Shown here piece by piece: positions 10,344 to 18,047 of a stretch of DNA of 26,684 bases. The notes under the pieces are model-generated. The model worked only from the letters and a program-made list of their open reading frames with translations, was not told the origin of the DNA and ran no database searches. Numbering within the stretch: position 1 is the stretch's first letter; the number at the start of each line of letters is the position of its first letter. The translations under genes and the position numbers were made by a program. Source of the stretch: CAZGMC01 sp964526565 (lineage in GTDB: Bacteria > Pseudomonadota > Alphaproteobacteria > DSM-16000 > Inquilinaceae). The stretch spans positions 1 to 26,684 of the forward strand of contig CAZGMC010000060.1 of assembly GCA_964526565.1 (NCBI GenBank). Direction: 5' to 3'.

Positions 10344-12116
10344 TTACAGGCCATGGGTCTGCAGCCACAGCTCCAGCAGGCCGAGCTGCCACAGCTTCGA
10401 TCCGCGCAGCGGCGTGATGTGCGACTCCGGGTCGGCGAGCAGCCGGTCGACATAGGCGCGGTTGAACAGGCCGCGCCCGGTGGCGTCGCGGTTGGTCAGG
10501 GCGGTGCGGACCATCTCCAGATAGGGGCCCTGCAGGTACTTCAGGGCCGGCACCGGGAAGTACCCCTTGGGCCGGTCGATGACCTCTGCCGGGATGATCC
10601 GCCGCGCCGCCTTCTTCAGGATGCCCTTGCCGTTTTCGGCCATCTTCAGCTCGGCCGGCACCCGAGCGGCCAGCTCGACCAGCTCGTGGTCCAGGAACGG
10701 CACGCGCGCCTCCAGGCTGGCGGCCATGGTCATGTTGTCGACGCGCTTGACCGGGTCGTCGACCAGCATGACCGTGGTGTCGAGGCGCAGGGCCTTGTCC
10801 ACCGGCCGGTCGGCGCCGGGCACGGCGAACAGTCGCTCGAGGAAGGCGCGGCTGTAATCGGTGCCGTGGAAGCGGGCGTGGACGGTCTGCTCGTACTCGG
10901 CCTGATCGCGGTCGAAGAAGACGCGCGCGTAGTCCCGCGCCGGGTCGTTGGAGTCCATCAGCGGCGGGTACCAGTGATAGCCGGCGAACACCTCGTCGGC
11001 GCCCTGGCCGGACTGCACCACCTTAAGGAACCGCGCCACCTCCTGCGACAGCAGGTAGAAGCCGATGTTGTCGTGGCTGACCATCGGCTCCGACATGGCG
11101 GCGAAGCACTTGGGCAGGTTGGGCAGCACGGCGGCCGTGTCGACCGGCATCTTGTGGTGCACGGTGCCGAACCGTTCGGCAATGAAGTCGGAGTACTGGA
11201 ACTCGTCGCCGCGCTCGTTGCCGACCGTCTCGAAACCTATGGAGAAGGTCTCCAGTCCGGTCGCCCCCTGCTCGGCCAGCAGGCCGACGATCAGCGAGCT
11301 GTCCAGCCCGCCCGACAGCAGCACGCCGACCGGCACGTCGGCGACCAGGCGGCGCTGCACCGCCTTGCGCAGCGCCTCCAGCACCAGGTCCTGCCAGTCC
11401 GCCTCGCTGAAGGTCTCGTCGCCGGGGCGCGGGCCGAAGTCCAGCCGCCAGTAGGTCTCGATCCTGTCGCGACCGTCGGGCTCGACCGTCATCAGCGTGG
11501 CCGGCGGCAGCTTCTCCACGCCGCGCAGGATGGTGAAGGGCGGCGGCACGACCGAGTGGAAGGTCAGGTAGTGGTGCAGGGCGACCGGATCGATGTCGGT
11601 GTCGATGCCGCCGGCCGCGACCAGCGCCGGCAGGAACGAGGCGAAGCGCAGGCCGCCGTTGATCCTGGCCATGTAGAGCGGCTTGATGCCCAGCCGGTCG
11701 CGCGCCAGCACCAGGCGGCCGCTGTCGCGCTCATGGATGGCGAAGGCGAACATGCCGTTGAACCGCTCGACGCAGCGCGGGCCCCAGGCATGATAGGCCT
11801 TGAGGATGACCTCGGTGTCGCCGTGGGCGAAGAAGCCGTAGCCCATCGCCTGCAGCTCGGCGCGCAGCTCCTTGTAATTGTAGATGCAGCCGTTGAACAC
11901 GATCGACAGGCCCAGGTCGGGGTCGATCATGGGCTGCTGCGAGGCGTCGCTGAGGTCGATGATCCTGAGCCGGCGGTGGCCCAGGGCGACGCCGTTCTGC
12001 GCGAACACGCCGGCCCCGTCGGGCCCGCGCGCCGCCATCGCGTCGCCGCAGCGGATCAGCTCGCTCAGGTCCGGGGAAGTATTGTCGAAGCGGATTTCGC
12101 CGTATATGCCGCACAT
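10344..12116 (-). CDS. asnO: N-acetylglutaminylglutamine amidotransferase AsnO
   Basis: This 590-residue asparagine-synthetase-like enzyme is predicted to amidate the C-terminal carboxylate of N-acetylglutaminylglutamine, giving the osmolyte NAGGN. The glutaminase domain starts MCGIYGEIRF, with Cys2 the nucleophile exposed once Met is removed. That fixes the start at ATG 12116, and an in-frame extension to 12239 must be ignored. AMAARGPDGAG and FNGCIYNYKELR follow. The synthetase domain (about 240-570) has the pyrophosphate loop LLSGGLDSSLIVGLL (SGGLDSS at 268-274), SGQGADEVFAGYHWYP and SLEARVPFLDHELVE. It is the first gene of the asnO-ngg-M42 operon and is divergent from argC across a 387-bp spacer. 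In rhizobia the equivalent genes are osmotically induced. No regulator is visible here. Confidence 0.95.
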   Translation of the reverse strand: MCGIYGEIRFDNTSPDLSELIRCGDAMAARGPDGAGVFAQNGVALGHRRLRIIDLSDASQQPMIDPDLGLSIVFNGCIYNYKELRAELQAMGYGFFAHGDTEVILKAYHAWGPRCVERFNGMFAFAIHERDSGRLVLARDRLGIKPLYMARINGGLRFASFLPALVAAGGIDTDIDPVALHHYLTFHSVVPPPFTILRGVEKLPPATLMTVEPDGRDRIETYWRLDFGPRPGDETFSEADWQDLVLEALRKAVQRRLVADVPVGVLLSGGLDSSLIVGLLAEQGATGLETFSIGFETVGNERGDEFQYSDFIAERFGTVHHKMPVDTAAVLPNLPKCFAAMSEPMVSHDNIGFYLLSQEVARFLKVVQSGQGADEVFAGYHWYPPLMDSNDPARDYARVFFDRDQAEYEQTVHARFHGTDYSRAFLERLFAVPGADRPVDKALRLDTTVMLVDDPVKRVDNMTMAASLEARVPFLDHELVELAARVPAELKMAENGKGILKKAARRIIPAEVIDRPKGYFPVPALKYLQGPYLEMVRTALTNRDATGRGLFNRAYVDRLLADPESHITPLRGSKLWQLGLLELWLQTHGL

Positions 12117-12503
12117 CGTGCCGGGCCGCACCGTTGCCATTGGAAGGAAAACGACAGGCGGCGACCGTACGGGCCACCCTACTGCGATGCAATGATTTTT
12201 GCGGGCAGCTTCCAGATCTTGAGCGGACCCGCCGGGCAATGATCTTGTCGATCGGAACCCTTGCCGGAGGCGTGCACTCGATCAGGGCAGACTGCCTTGT
12301 CATTGGGCATCTACTGCCTCCCGCGCCACCCGCCGACCGCCGGCCGCAACGGCACGGCCGGGGCCGTCCGCGTCGGTCCGGCGGTTTCGACGGTTGATGA
12401 GCGGGCGCATAAGGCTTAGAGGCATGGGGCCTGAGGGGAACCGGCGCCAGCGCCGCCGCGGCGCGCTCGGAAAACACGGAACGCAAGGGAAGGGATGGGG
12501 ACC
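12117..12503. other. Divergent promoter region between asnO and argC
   Basis: No gene is supported in these 387 bases. They must carry the promoters of the NAGGN operon (minus) and of argC (plus). On the minus strand TTGCAT, 17 bp, TACGGT (about 12150-12195) is a weak sigma-70-like pair. On the plus strand TTGATG, 17 bp, TAGAGG (about 12394-12422) is similarly weak. I would not rely on either. The asnO start lacks an obvious Shine-Dalgarno. The argC start has AAGGGAAGGG close by. Confidence 0.5.
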
Positions 12504-13550
12504 ATGGCCGGCGACAGACTGCGCATCGGCGTGCTCGGGGCGAGCGGCTACACGGGGGCGGACCTGGTGCGCCTGCTGCTGTGCCATCCGCATGCCGAGC
12601 TGACCGTGCTGACCGCCGACCGCCACGCCGGCCGTCCGATCGACGAGGTGTTCCCCCACCTGGCCGGGTTCGGCCTGCCGACCCTGGTCAAGGTCGACGA
12701 TGCCGACTGGTCGGCGGTGGACGTGGCCTTCTGCGGCCTGCCCCACGGCACCACGCAGAAGATCGTCGCCGCGCTGCCGGGGCACCTCAAGGTCGTCGAT
12801 CTGTCGGCCGACTTCCGGCTGCGCGATCCGGCCGTCTATGCCGACTGGTACGGTCACGAGCATCATGCGCCGGCGCTGCAGCCGGCCGCCGTCTACGGAC
12901 TGCCCGAATGGTACCGCGAGGCGGTGCGCACGGCGCGGCTGGTGGCCAATCCCGGCTGCTATCCGACGGCGGCGCTGATCGCCCTGCTGCCGCTGGTCGC
13001 CGGCGGCCTGGTCGATCCGGGCGAGCTGATCCTCGACGCCAAGTCCGGCGTCAGCGGCGCCGGCCGCGGCCTGAAGGAAAACCTGCTGTTCTGCGAGGTG
13101 GGGGAGGGCACCCATGCCTACGGCGTCGGCAGTCACCGCCACATGCCGGAGCTGGAGCAGGAACTGGGTGCCGCCGCCGGGCGGCCGGTGACGGTGTCGT
13201 TCACGCCGCACCTGCTGCCGATGAACCGCGGCGAGTTGATCACCGCCTATGCAAGGCTGGCCGGCGGCGCCACGCCCGACGACCTGCGCGCGGCGCTCGT
13301 GCGGCGCTATGCGGAAGAGCCGTTCGTGCGCGTCGTGCCGGCCGGCGTGTCGCCGGCGACGCGGCATGTGCGCGGCTCCAATCTGTGCCTGGTCGGCGTG
13401 TTCGCCGACCGCCTGCCGGGGCGGGCCATCGTGCTGTCGGCGATCGACAACCTGGTCAAGGGCTCGTCGGGTGGCGCCATCCAGAACATGAACCTGATGT
13501 GTGGCCTGCCGGAGACGGCGGGGCTGGAGCAGGTGGCGCTGTTCCCCTAA
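12504..13550 (+). CDS. argC: N-acetyl-gamma-glutamyl-phosphate reductase (ArgC)
   Basis: ArgC reduces N-acetyl-glutamyl phosphate with NADPH to the semialdehyde in arginine biosynthesis. The 348-residue protein has the Rossmann motif GVLGASGYTGADLVRLL, FCGLPHGTTQ, VVDLSADFRL, YGLPEW and the active-site block VANPGCYPTAALIALLPL, with Cys152 as nucleophile. KSGVSGAGR and NLVKGSSGGAIQNMNLM are C-terminal family signatures. Two starts are possible, ATG 12495 (adds MGT) and ATG 12504. The latter is better spaced from the GGGA-rich ribosome binding site (12485-12495). The next gene, a gamma-carbonic anhydrase, starts 71 bp downstream with its own strong ribosome binding site. Co-transcription of argC with a gamma-carbonic anhydrase has been reported in Azospirillum brasilense, and the arrangement here is the same. 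Confidence 0.96.
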   Translation: MAGDRLRIGVLGASGYTGADLVRLLLCHPHAELTVLTADRHAGRPIDEVFPHLAGFGLPTLVKVDDADWSAVDVAFCGLPHGTTQKIVAALPGHLKVVDLSADFRLRDPAVYADWYGHEHHAPALQPAAVYGLPEWYREAVRTARLVANPGCYPTAALIALLPLVAGGLVDPGELILDAKSGVSGAGRGLKENLLFCEVGEGTHAYGVGSHRHMPELEQELGAAAGRPVTVSFTPHLLPMNRGELITAYARLAGGATPDDLRAALVRRYAEEPFVRVVPAGVSPATRHVRGSNLCLVGVFADRLPGRAIVLSAIDNLVKGSSGGAIQNMNLMCGLPETAGLEQVALFP

Positions 13551-13621
13551 CGTCGCGGCCGGCGCCGCCCGCCGGGTGGGGTCTTTGCGTTCCGGCACAC
13601 GACAGACAGGGAGGACAGGCA

Positions 13622-14146
13622 ATGTCCGCGGTGATTCTGCCCCATCACGGTGTCTGGCCGACGATCCACGAGAGCGCCTGGATCGCGCCGACGGCCAGCG
13701 TCATCGGCGACGTGGTGATCGGCGAGGGCAGCGGCATCTGGTTCGGCTGCACGGTGCGCGGCGACGTCAACGTGATTCGCATCGGCGCCCGCACCAACAT
13801 CCAGGACGGCACTGTCATCCATGTCACCACCGGCGGCCACGGCACCTTCATCGGCGACGACGTGACCGTCGGCCACATGGCGCTGCTGCACGCCTGCACC
13901 GTGGAGAGCGGCGCCTTCATCGGCATGAAGGCCTGCCTGATGGACGGCGTCGTCGTCGAATCCGGTGGCATGGTCGCGGCCGGCGCGCTGGTCACCCCGG
14001 GCAAGCGGGTCGGCGCCGGCCAGCTCTGGGCCGGCAGCCCGGCCCGGCACGTCCGCGACGTGAACGACAAGGAACGCGGCTTCATGCCCGTCTCGGCCGA
14101 ACGCTACGCCAACCTGGCCCGCGAGTACCGCGCCCGGCAGGGCTGA
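13622..14146 (+). CDS. Gamma-class carbonic anhydrase family protein (first copy)
   Basis: This 174-residue left-handed beta-helix protein is built of hexapeptide repeats (VIGDVVIGEGSGIWFG and onwards). The three zinc-ligand histidines of the gamma-carbonic anhydrase family are present: His67 in QDGTVIHV, and His85 and His90 in VGHMALLHACTV. NIQDG and AGSPARHVRDV are typical of the family. The active trimer would interconvert CO2 and bicarbonate or, as with many homologues, have an unproven role. The start is ATG 13622, with AGGGAGGA about 8 bp upstream. It follows argC and probably shares its transcript. A weak hairpin, GCGGCC/GGCCGC (14150-14155 and 14168-14173), followed by a T-poor tail lies just beyond its stop. 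Confidence 0.93.
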   Translation: MSAVILPHHGVWPTIHESAWIAPTASVIGDVVIGEGSGIWFGCTVRGDVNVIRIGARTNIQDGTVIHVTTGGHGTFIGDDVTVGHMALLHACTVESGAFIGMKACLMDGVVVESGGMVAAGALVTPGKRVGAGQLWAGSPARHVRDVNDKERGFMPVSAERYANLAREYRARQG

Positions 14147-14593
14147 CCCGCGGCCGGGTTGCGCTGCGGCCGCTCGTCTTTCCGAATCATGACCGCCGGA
14201 GTCCGCCGGCGCCGGCAAGCGTGCGCCGGCGCAGCGGGGGCTGGCGGCCGGTGCATGGGCGGCGAGGCGTCAACGGATGACCCGGATTGACAATGAAGGC
14301 GCGAAGAAGCGGATTTGGCTTAACAGCCAAACAATCAGAAATTCATTGTGAAGCGCACGCAGGTTAGTCAAGACTATTTAGTTTTAATGGCTCCAAAATT
14401 AAGTTCCTGTTTACTTTACGAATTAGGAGTAAATTAACTACGATATTTAGATAAATTGCTTTGAATTTTGCAGCGCACTCGGCTAGACATAGTACTCGTA
14501 AACGGTCACACGCCGCACCACGAAAACAGGTTCAGAAGACCACCGCGGCGGTGGCTCAATCAGAAACACGGGACTCAAGTACGAGGCGAGATC
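14147..14593. other. AT-rich intergenic island between the two carbonic anhydrase genes
   Basis: There is no credible gene here. From about 14290 to 14480 the base composition changes sharply. Bases 14341-14400 contain 22 G/C out of 60 and 14401-14460 only 16 of 60, against 41 of 60 in a sample of the preceding gene. The island includes a perfect hairpin, TTTGGCT-TAAC-AGCCAAA (14314-14331), and TTTACG, 18 bp, TACGAT, a possible promoter for the second gene. It also has a near-consensus CtrA-type box TTAG-N7-TTAAC (14423-14438). In such AT-rich DNA the last two could be chance. Confidence 0.7.
14314..14331. repeat. Perfect 7-bp hairpin in the AT-rich island
   Basis: TTTGGCT (14314-14320) and AGCCAAA (14325-14331) pair completely around the tetraloop TAAC. 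No T-run follows on either strand, so it is not an obvious terminator. It might be an operator or an end of inserted DNA. Confidence 0.55.
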
Positions 14594-15337
14594 ATGCTTA
14601 CCATAGTTCTTCCCTATGCTGGCGCGCTTCCAGTCGTAGACGACACCGCTTATGTTGCTCCGGGCGTCATGATGGTCGGCGACATCACGATCGGCCCCGA
14701 CGCCTCCGTATGGTTCGGCTCGGTGCTGCGGGCGGACACCGGCGCCATCCACATCGGCGCGCGCTCCAACGTGCAGGACGGCTCCATCCTTCACGTCAAC
14801 CACAAGCATCGCGGCGTGATCATTGGCGACGACGTCACAGTCGGTCATCAGTGCCTGCTGCACGCCTGCACGTTGGAGGACGGCAGCTTCGTCGGCATGC
14901 GCGCCTGCGTGATGGACGACGTGGTGGTGGAGAAGGGCGCCATGGTCGCGGCCGGCTCGCTGGTCACCAAGGGCAAGCGGGTCGGCGCTGGCCAGTTGTG
15001 GGCGGGCAGCCCGGCCAAGTACCTGCGCGACCTGACCGACGAGGAAAAGGAGCGGATGACGATCCCCGTCGAGCACTATGCGGTCGTCGCCAAGGAATAC
15101 CTCAACGCGCAGCGCGACAGCGCCATCCCGAGCTGGAATGCCGATCCCCGCATGGTTGCCGGCTTTGCCGCATTCCCGCCGCGGCCCGAAACCTTCCCGG
15201 CCAAGGCCGACATCGCCGCCGGCCTGGTCGACCAGCAGTTCCTCGCGGCGCACGCCGGCCACGGCACGGCCGACCCGTCGCTGCACGGCTACCGCCAGCG
15301 TGGCACGGCCGAACGGACCAAGCCGCGCGTCCACTGA
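14594..15337 (+). CDS. Gamma-class carbonic anhydrase family protein (second copy, extended C-terminus)
   Basis: This 247-residue protein aligns without gaps to the first copy over about 170 residues, with the same zinc histidines His67 (QDGSILHV), His85 and His90 (VGHQCLLHACTL). It adds about 70 residues after the beta-helix: SAIPSWNADPRMVAGFAAFP, then a Pro/Ala-rich tail. I do not recognise that tail. The start is ATG 14594, with GAGGCGAG upstream. An in-frame extension to 14468 is AT-rich and unconserved. Codon use is odd: 13 of the first 23 codons end in A or T (ctt, ata, gtt, tat, gct, cca, gta), while almost all later codons end in G or C. The composition shift continues from the intergenic island. 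A terminator-like hairpin follows at 15401-15439. Confidence 0.92.
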   Translation: MLTIVLPYAGALPVVDDTAYVAPGVMMVGDITIGPDASVWFGSVLRADTGAIHIGARSNVQDGSILHVNHKHRGVIIGDDVTVGHQCLLHACTLEDGSFVGMRACVMDDVVVEKGAMVAAGSLVTKGKRVGAGQLWAGSPAKYLRDLTDEEKERMTIPVEHYAVVAKEYLNAQRDSAIPSWNADPRMVAGFAAFPPRPETFPAKADIAAGLVDQQFLAAHAGHGTADPSLHGYRQRGTAERTKPRVH

Positions 15338-15400
15338 ACGGGCCGGCGCCACCGGCGGGTGCGCCACGCCGCGCGCCCTGCCTTGTCGGACAGGCTGGCA

Positions 15401-15439
15401 GCGCCGGGACGGGTCCCGTCTCCGGCGCGCCGCCGTTTT
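15401..15439 (+). terminator. Probable terminator after the second carbonic anhydrase
   Basis: GCGCCGG GACGGG (15401-15413) pairs with CCCGTC t CCGGCGC (15415-15428). This is a long, almost uninterrupted stem with one unpaired T in the right arm and a very short apical loop. Four T (15436-15439) follow 8 bp later. The stem is strong but the T-run is short and displaced, so efficiency is uncertain. Confidence 0.6.
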
Positions 15440-15451
15440 CGCACCATGCTC

Positions 15452-15499
15452 AAAAAGGACGCGCCGCCAACCACCCCGGCCGGGAGGCGACGGCGCGTC
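15452..15499 (-). terminator. Terminator of phaC
   Basis: Read on the minus strand, GACGCGCCG pairs with CGGCGCGTC (arms 15491-15499 and 15458-15466) and the stem is followed by CCTTTTT. It lies about 60 bp after the phaC stop, in the spacer between convergent genes. Confidence 0.85.
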
Positions 15500-15555
15500 G
15501 GTTGCCGTACCTGGTGCGACGGGCGCGTGAAGGGGGCGCCCGCCGCAGCGACGGG

Positions 15556-17373
15556 TCAGATGCGGGTGGCGACGAAGCTGCCCGGTGCGTCCTCGACGAT
15601 CTTCAGCTTGCCGCCGCCGGGCTCGCGCGCCGGCACCTTGCCCTCGGTGAACTGGCCGACCCACTTGTCCCACTCGGTCCACCACGAGCCGGCGTGCTGC
15701 TTGGCGGTGGCGAACCACTCGTCGGGATCCTTGGGCAGCTTGGTGTTGGTCCAGTAGCAGTACTTGTTGGCCGCCGGCGGGTTGACGATGCCGGCGATGT
15801 GGCCGGACGCCGCCAGGCAGAAGGTCATCTTGCCGCCGGCATGCTGGGTCAGGGCGTAGGTGGACTTCCACGGCGCGATGTGGTCCTCGCGCGCGGAGAC
15901 CATGAAGCCCGGCGTCTTGATCCGCTTCAGGTCGATCGGCACGCCGTCCAGCACCACCGCACCCGGCTCGATCAGCTTGTTCTCCTGGTAGAACTTGCGC
16001 AGGTAGAAGCTGTGCATGGCCGCCGGCATGCGGGTGGAGTCGCTGTTCCAGTACAGCAGGTCGAACGGGAACGGATCCTTGCCGAGCAGGTAGTTGTTGA
16101 CCACGAACGACCAGATCAGGTCGTTGGCGCGCAGCATGTTGAAGGTGGTGGCCATCTCCGACCCGTCGAGATAGCCCTTCTCGTTCATCTTCGCCTCGAG
16201 CCCCGAGATGGTCGACTCGTCGATGAAGACGCCGAGCTCGCCGGGCTCGGAGAAGTCGGTCATGGTGGTGAAGAAGGTGCCGCTCTTGATGCGATCGTCA
16301 CCCTTCGCCGCCATGTACGTCAGCGTCACCGCCAGCAGGGTGCCGCCCAGGCAGTAGCCGACGGCGTTGACGTCGCGCTCGCCGGTGGCCTGCTCGATCA
16401 CGTCGAGCGCCGTCAGCGGGCCCTCCTTCATGTAGTCGGCGAAGCCCTTCTGGGCCAGTTCCTCGTCCGGGTTCACCCAGGACGTGACGAACACCGTGTG
16501 GCCCTGGTCCACCGCCCACTTGATGAAGCTGTTCTTGGGCCTCAGGTCGAGGATGTAGTACTTGTTGATCCACGGCATGACGATCAGCAGCGGCCGCTTG
16601 TGCACCTCCGGCGTCGTCGGCGTGTACTGCAGCAGCTGCATCAGGTCGTTCTGGTAGATGACCTTGCCCGGCGTCACGGCGATGTTCTCGCCCACCTTGA
16701 AGGCGTCGTAGTCGGTCTGCGAGATGCGCAGCATGCCCTGGCCGCGCTCCAGGTCGTGCAGCAGGTTCTCCAGCCCGCGCACCAGGTTCTCCCCGCCCGA
16801 CGACAGCGTCTCGCGCAGCACCTCGGGATTGCTCATGACGAAGTTGGTCGGCGCCAGCGCATCGACGAACTGCCGAGTGTAGAAGTCGACCTTCTTGGCC
16901 GTCTTCTCGTCCATGCCCTCGATGCCCTGCACCGTCGACTGCATCCAGCGGGCCGACAGCAGATAGGACTGCTTGATGTAGTCGAACAGCGCGTTCTCGT
17001 CCCAGGCGGCGTCCTTGAACCGCTTGTCGTCCCGGGTCGGCACCGCGACCGGCTCGGCCTCCTCACCCATCAGCCGCTGCGTGGTGCGCTGCCACAGTGT
17101 CAGGTAGTCGTTCCACAGGCTCATCTGGGCCTGCATCAGCTTCGCCGGGTCCGCCATCATCTTCGAGGTCATCTCGAAGAAGGCGTTGCCGATGTTGAGC
17201 GGGTCCATCGTCCCCGGCGACTCCGTGGCCGTGCGCTGCAGGAACTGACTGACCAGAGCCTGGCTGCGGCGGGCAATGTCGGCCATAGCCCGGCTCATCT
17301 TGACGGGATCCGGGAACTTGACCTCGCCGGTCAGCGGGTTCGTGTCGGAAGGGGTACCCGATTGCTGGGCCAT
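15556..17373 (-). CDS. phaC: Class I poly(3-hydroxyalkanoate) polymerase PhaC
   Basis: PhaC polymerises (R)-3-hydroxybutyryl-CoA into the storage polyester PHB at the granule surface. The 605-residue length is normal for class I. The N-terminal part contains ALAPTNFVMSNPEVLRETL and NLVRGLENLLHDLERGQG. The alpha/beta-hydrolase core has PWINKYYILDLRPKNSFIKW, TVFVTSWVNPD and the lipase-like box VGYCLGGTLLA with nucleophile Cys341. Asp497 (SAREDHIAPW) and His525 (ASGHIAGIVNPP) complete the triad. YWTNTKLPKDPDEWF is the usual C-terminal signature. The start ATG 17373 (MAQQSGTPSDTNPLTGEVKF) has GAGG-type purines upstream. It is transcribed alone, divergent from the lipoprotein-alaC-hom genes and ending at its own terminator. 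No phaA, phaB, phaR or phasin gene lies in the window. Confidence 0.97.
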   Translation of the reverse strand: MAQQSGTPSDTNPLTGEVKFPDPVKMSRAMADIARRSQALVSQFLQRTATESPGTMDPLNIGNAFFEMTSKMMADPAKLMQAQMSLWNDYLTLWQRTTQRLMGEEAEPVAVPTRDDKRFKDAAWDENALFDYIKQSYLLSARWMQSTVQGIEGMDEKTAKKVDFYTRQFVDALAPTNFVMSNPEVLRETLSSGGENLVRGLENLLHDLERGQGMLRISQTDYDAFKVGENIAVTPGKVIYQNDLMQLLQYTPTTPEVHKRPLLIVMPWINKYYILDLRPKNSFIKWAVDQGHTVFVTSWVNPDEELAQKGFADYMKEGPLTALDVIEQATGERDVNAVGYCLGGTLLAVTLTYMAAKGDDRIKSGTFFTTMTDFSEPGELGVFIDESTISGLEAKMNEKGYLDGSEMATTFNMLRANDLIWSFVVNNYLLGKDPFPFDLLYWNSDSTRMPAAMHSFYLRKFYQENKLIEPGAVVLDGVPIDLKRIKTPGFMVSAREDHIAPWKSTYALTQHAGGKMTFCLAASGHIAGIVNPPAANKYCYWTNTKLPKDPDEWFATAKQHAGSWWTEWDKWVGQFTEGKVPAREPGGGKLKIVEDAPGSFVATRI

Positions 17374-17546
17374 GCCTCACTACCTCAGTCAGTTAAGGGA
17401 GTTTTGTGTTCGCCTGCGGCAGGATCAGGATAACCGATATCCAAACACCGGTCACCCGGCGTTTGCCCCGGCGCAGGCCGCGCTTGATGATTTGGCCGTT
17501 TTCATACACGATCACAACCGCACCTGCATAGCCCAACTGGGGGTTC

Positions 17547-17571
17547 CTGCCAAATCCCGAGGGATTGGCAG
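17547..17571. promoter_or_regulatory. Near-perfect palindrome upstream of the lipoprotein gene (possible operator)
   Basis: CTGCCAAATCCC-GA-GGGATTGGCAG is an inverted repeat of 11 paired bases with one bulged A. It lies 24 bp upstream of the lipoprotein start and about 175 bp upstream of phaC on the other strand. No T-run follows, so it looks more like a dimeric regulator site than a terminator. The binding protein is unknown. Confidence 0.45.
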
Positions 17572-17594
17572 GCTGGAAACGGCAAAGGGCGACG

Positions 17595-17978
17595 ATGATG
17601 GCGCGTACGACGGCAAGGCAGGGTGTTCGGGGCGGGTTTACCGTTGAGAACGCCCGTTTGACGGGACCATGGGCGGCCCTGGCCGTCGCCGGTGTCCTTT
17701 TGTCGTCGCTGACGGCGTGTGGCGGCGGCGGCTATGGCCGGCTGTCCGGGACACCCTATGTCGCCGACGTCACGCCGACGGTCAGCCGCCCCGCGTTCGC
17801 CCGCGCACCGGGCGCCGAGGCTCCGGGCGCCGAGGCTCCGGGCGCCGGGGCGCCGGAAGGCACCGCCAGGCCTGCCGACGACGTGGTGACCGGCGGTCCG
17901 ACGACGGATGATGACGTCATCGAGGAAGACATGCCCGGCGTTGAAACGGATCTCGCAAGTCCCACGCCGATGGAGTAA
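17595..17978 (+). CDS. Small lipoprotein with APGAE repeats
   Basis: This 127-residue protein has a basic N-terminus (MMARTTARQGVRGGF) and a hydrophobic stretch (PWAALAVAGVLLSSL). Its lipobox is SLTAC, with the lipidated cysteine at about residue 42, followed by GGGGYGRLSG. It resembles the short lipoprotein-attachment proteins often found beside biosynthetic genes. The mature part is low-complexity: three APGA(E/G) units, then an acidic tail (TTDDDVIEEDMPGVETD). The function is unknown. The start ATG 17595 has AAAGGGCG close upstream, and ATG 17598 is an equal alternative. It precedes alaC by 69 bp and could share its transcript. The signal region is longer than usual, so the true start may be uncertain. 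Confidence 0.65.
   Translation: MMARTTARQGVRGGFTVENARLTGPWAALAVAGVLLSSLTACGGGGYGRLSGTPYVADVTPTVSRPAFARAPGAEAPGAEAPGAGAPEGTARPADDVVTGGPTTDDDVIEEDMPGVETDLASPTPME
17805..17849. repeat. 15-bp in-frame tandem repeat, three copies
   Basis: gctccgggcgccgag is repeated three times (the first copy has gcaccg, the last ends ggg) inside the lipoprotein gene. It encodes APGAE-APGAE-APGAG. The period is a multiple of three, so copy changes would keep the frame. Confidence 0.88.
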
Positions 17979-18047
17979 GAGGAACTTTCTCGTGCCGCCG
18001 TGCCGGACAGCCGGCCGCGGTTCTTGTCGATTCGCTTGGGGGTTGTT

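Noticed and set aside
8728..12242. Long plus-strand open frames (535 and 636 codons) opposite ngg and asnO
   Set aside because: They are shadows of clear enzyme genes. Absence of stops comes from high GC.
12117..12503. A riboswitch or small gene in the asnO-argC spacer
   Set aside because: No conserved riboswitch core, no convincing start codon with ribosome binding site, and no terminator-like hairpin was recognised.
14461..17433. A 990-codon plus-strand open frame across the second carbonic anhydrase and phaC
   Set aside because: It is antisense to phaC and out of frame with the carbonic anhydrase. The sequence is His/Arg/Leu-rich without domains, as expected for GC-rich shadow frames.
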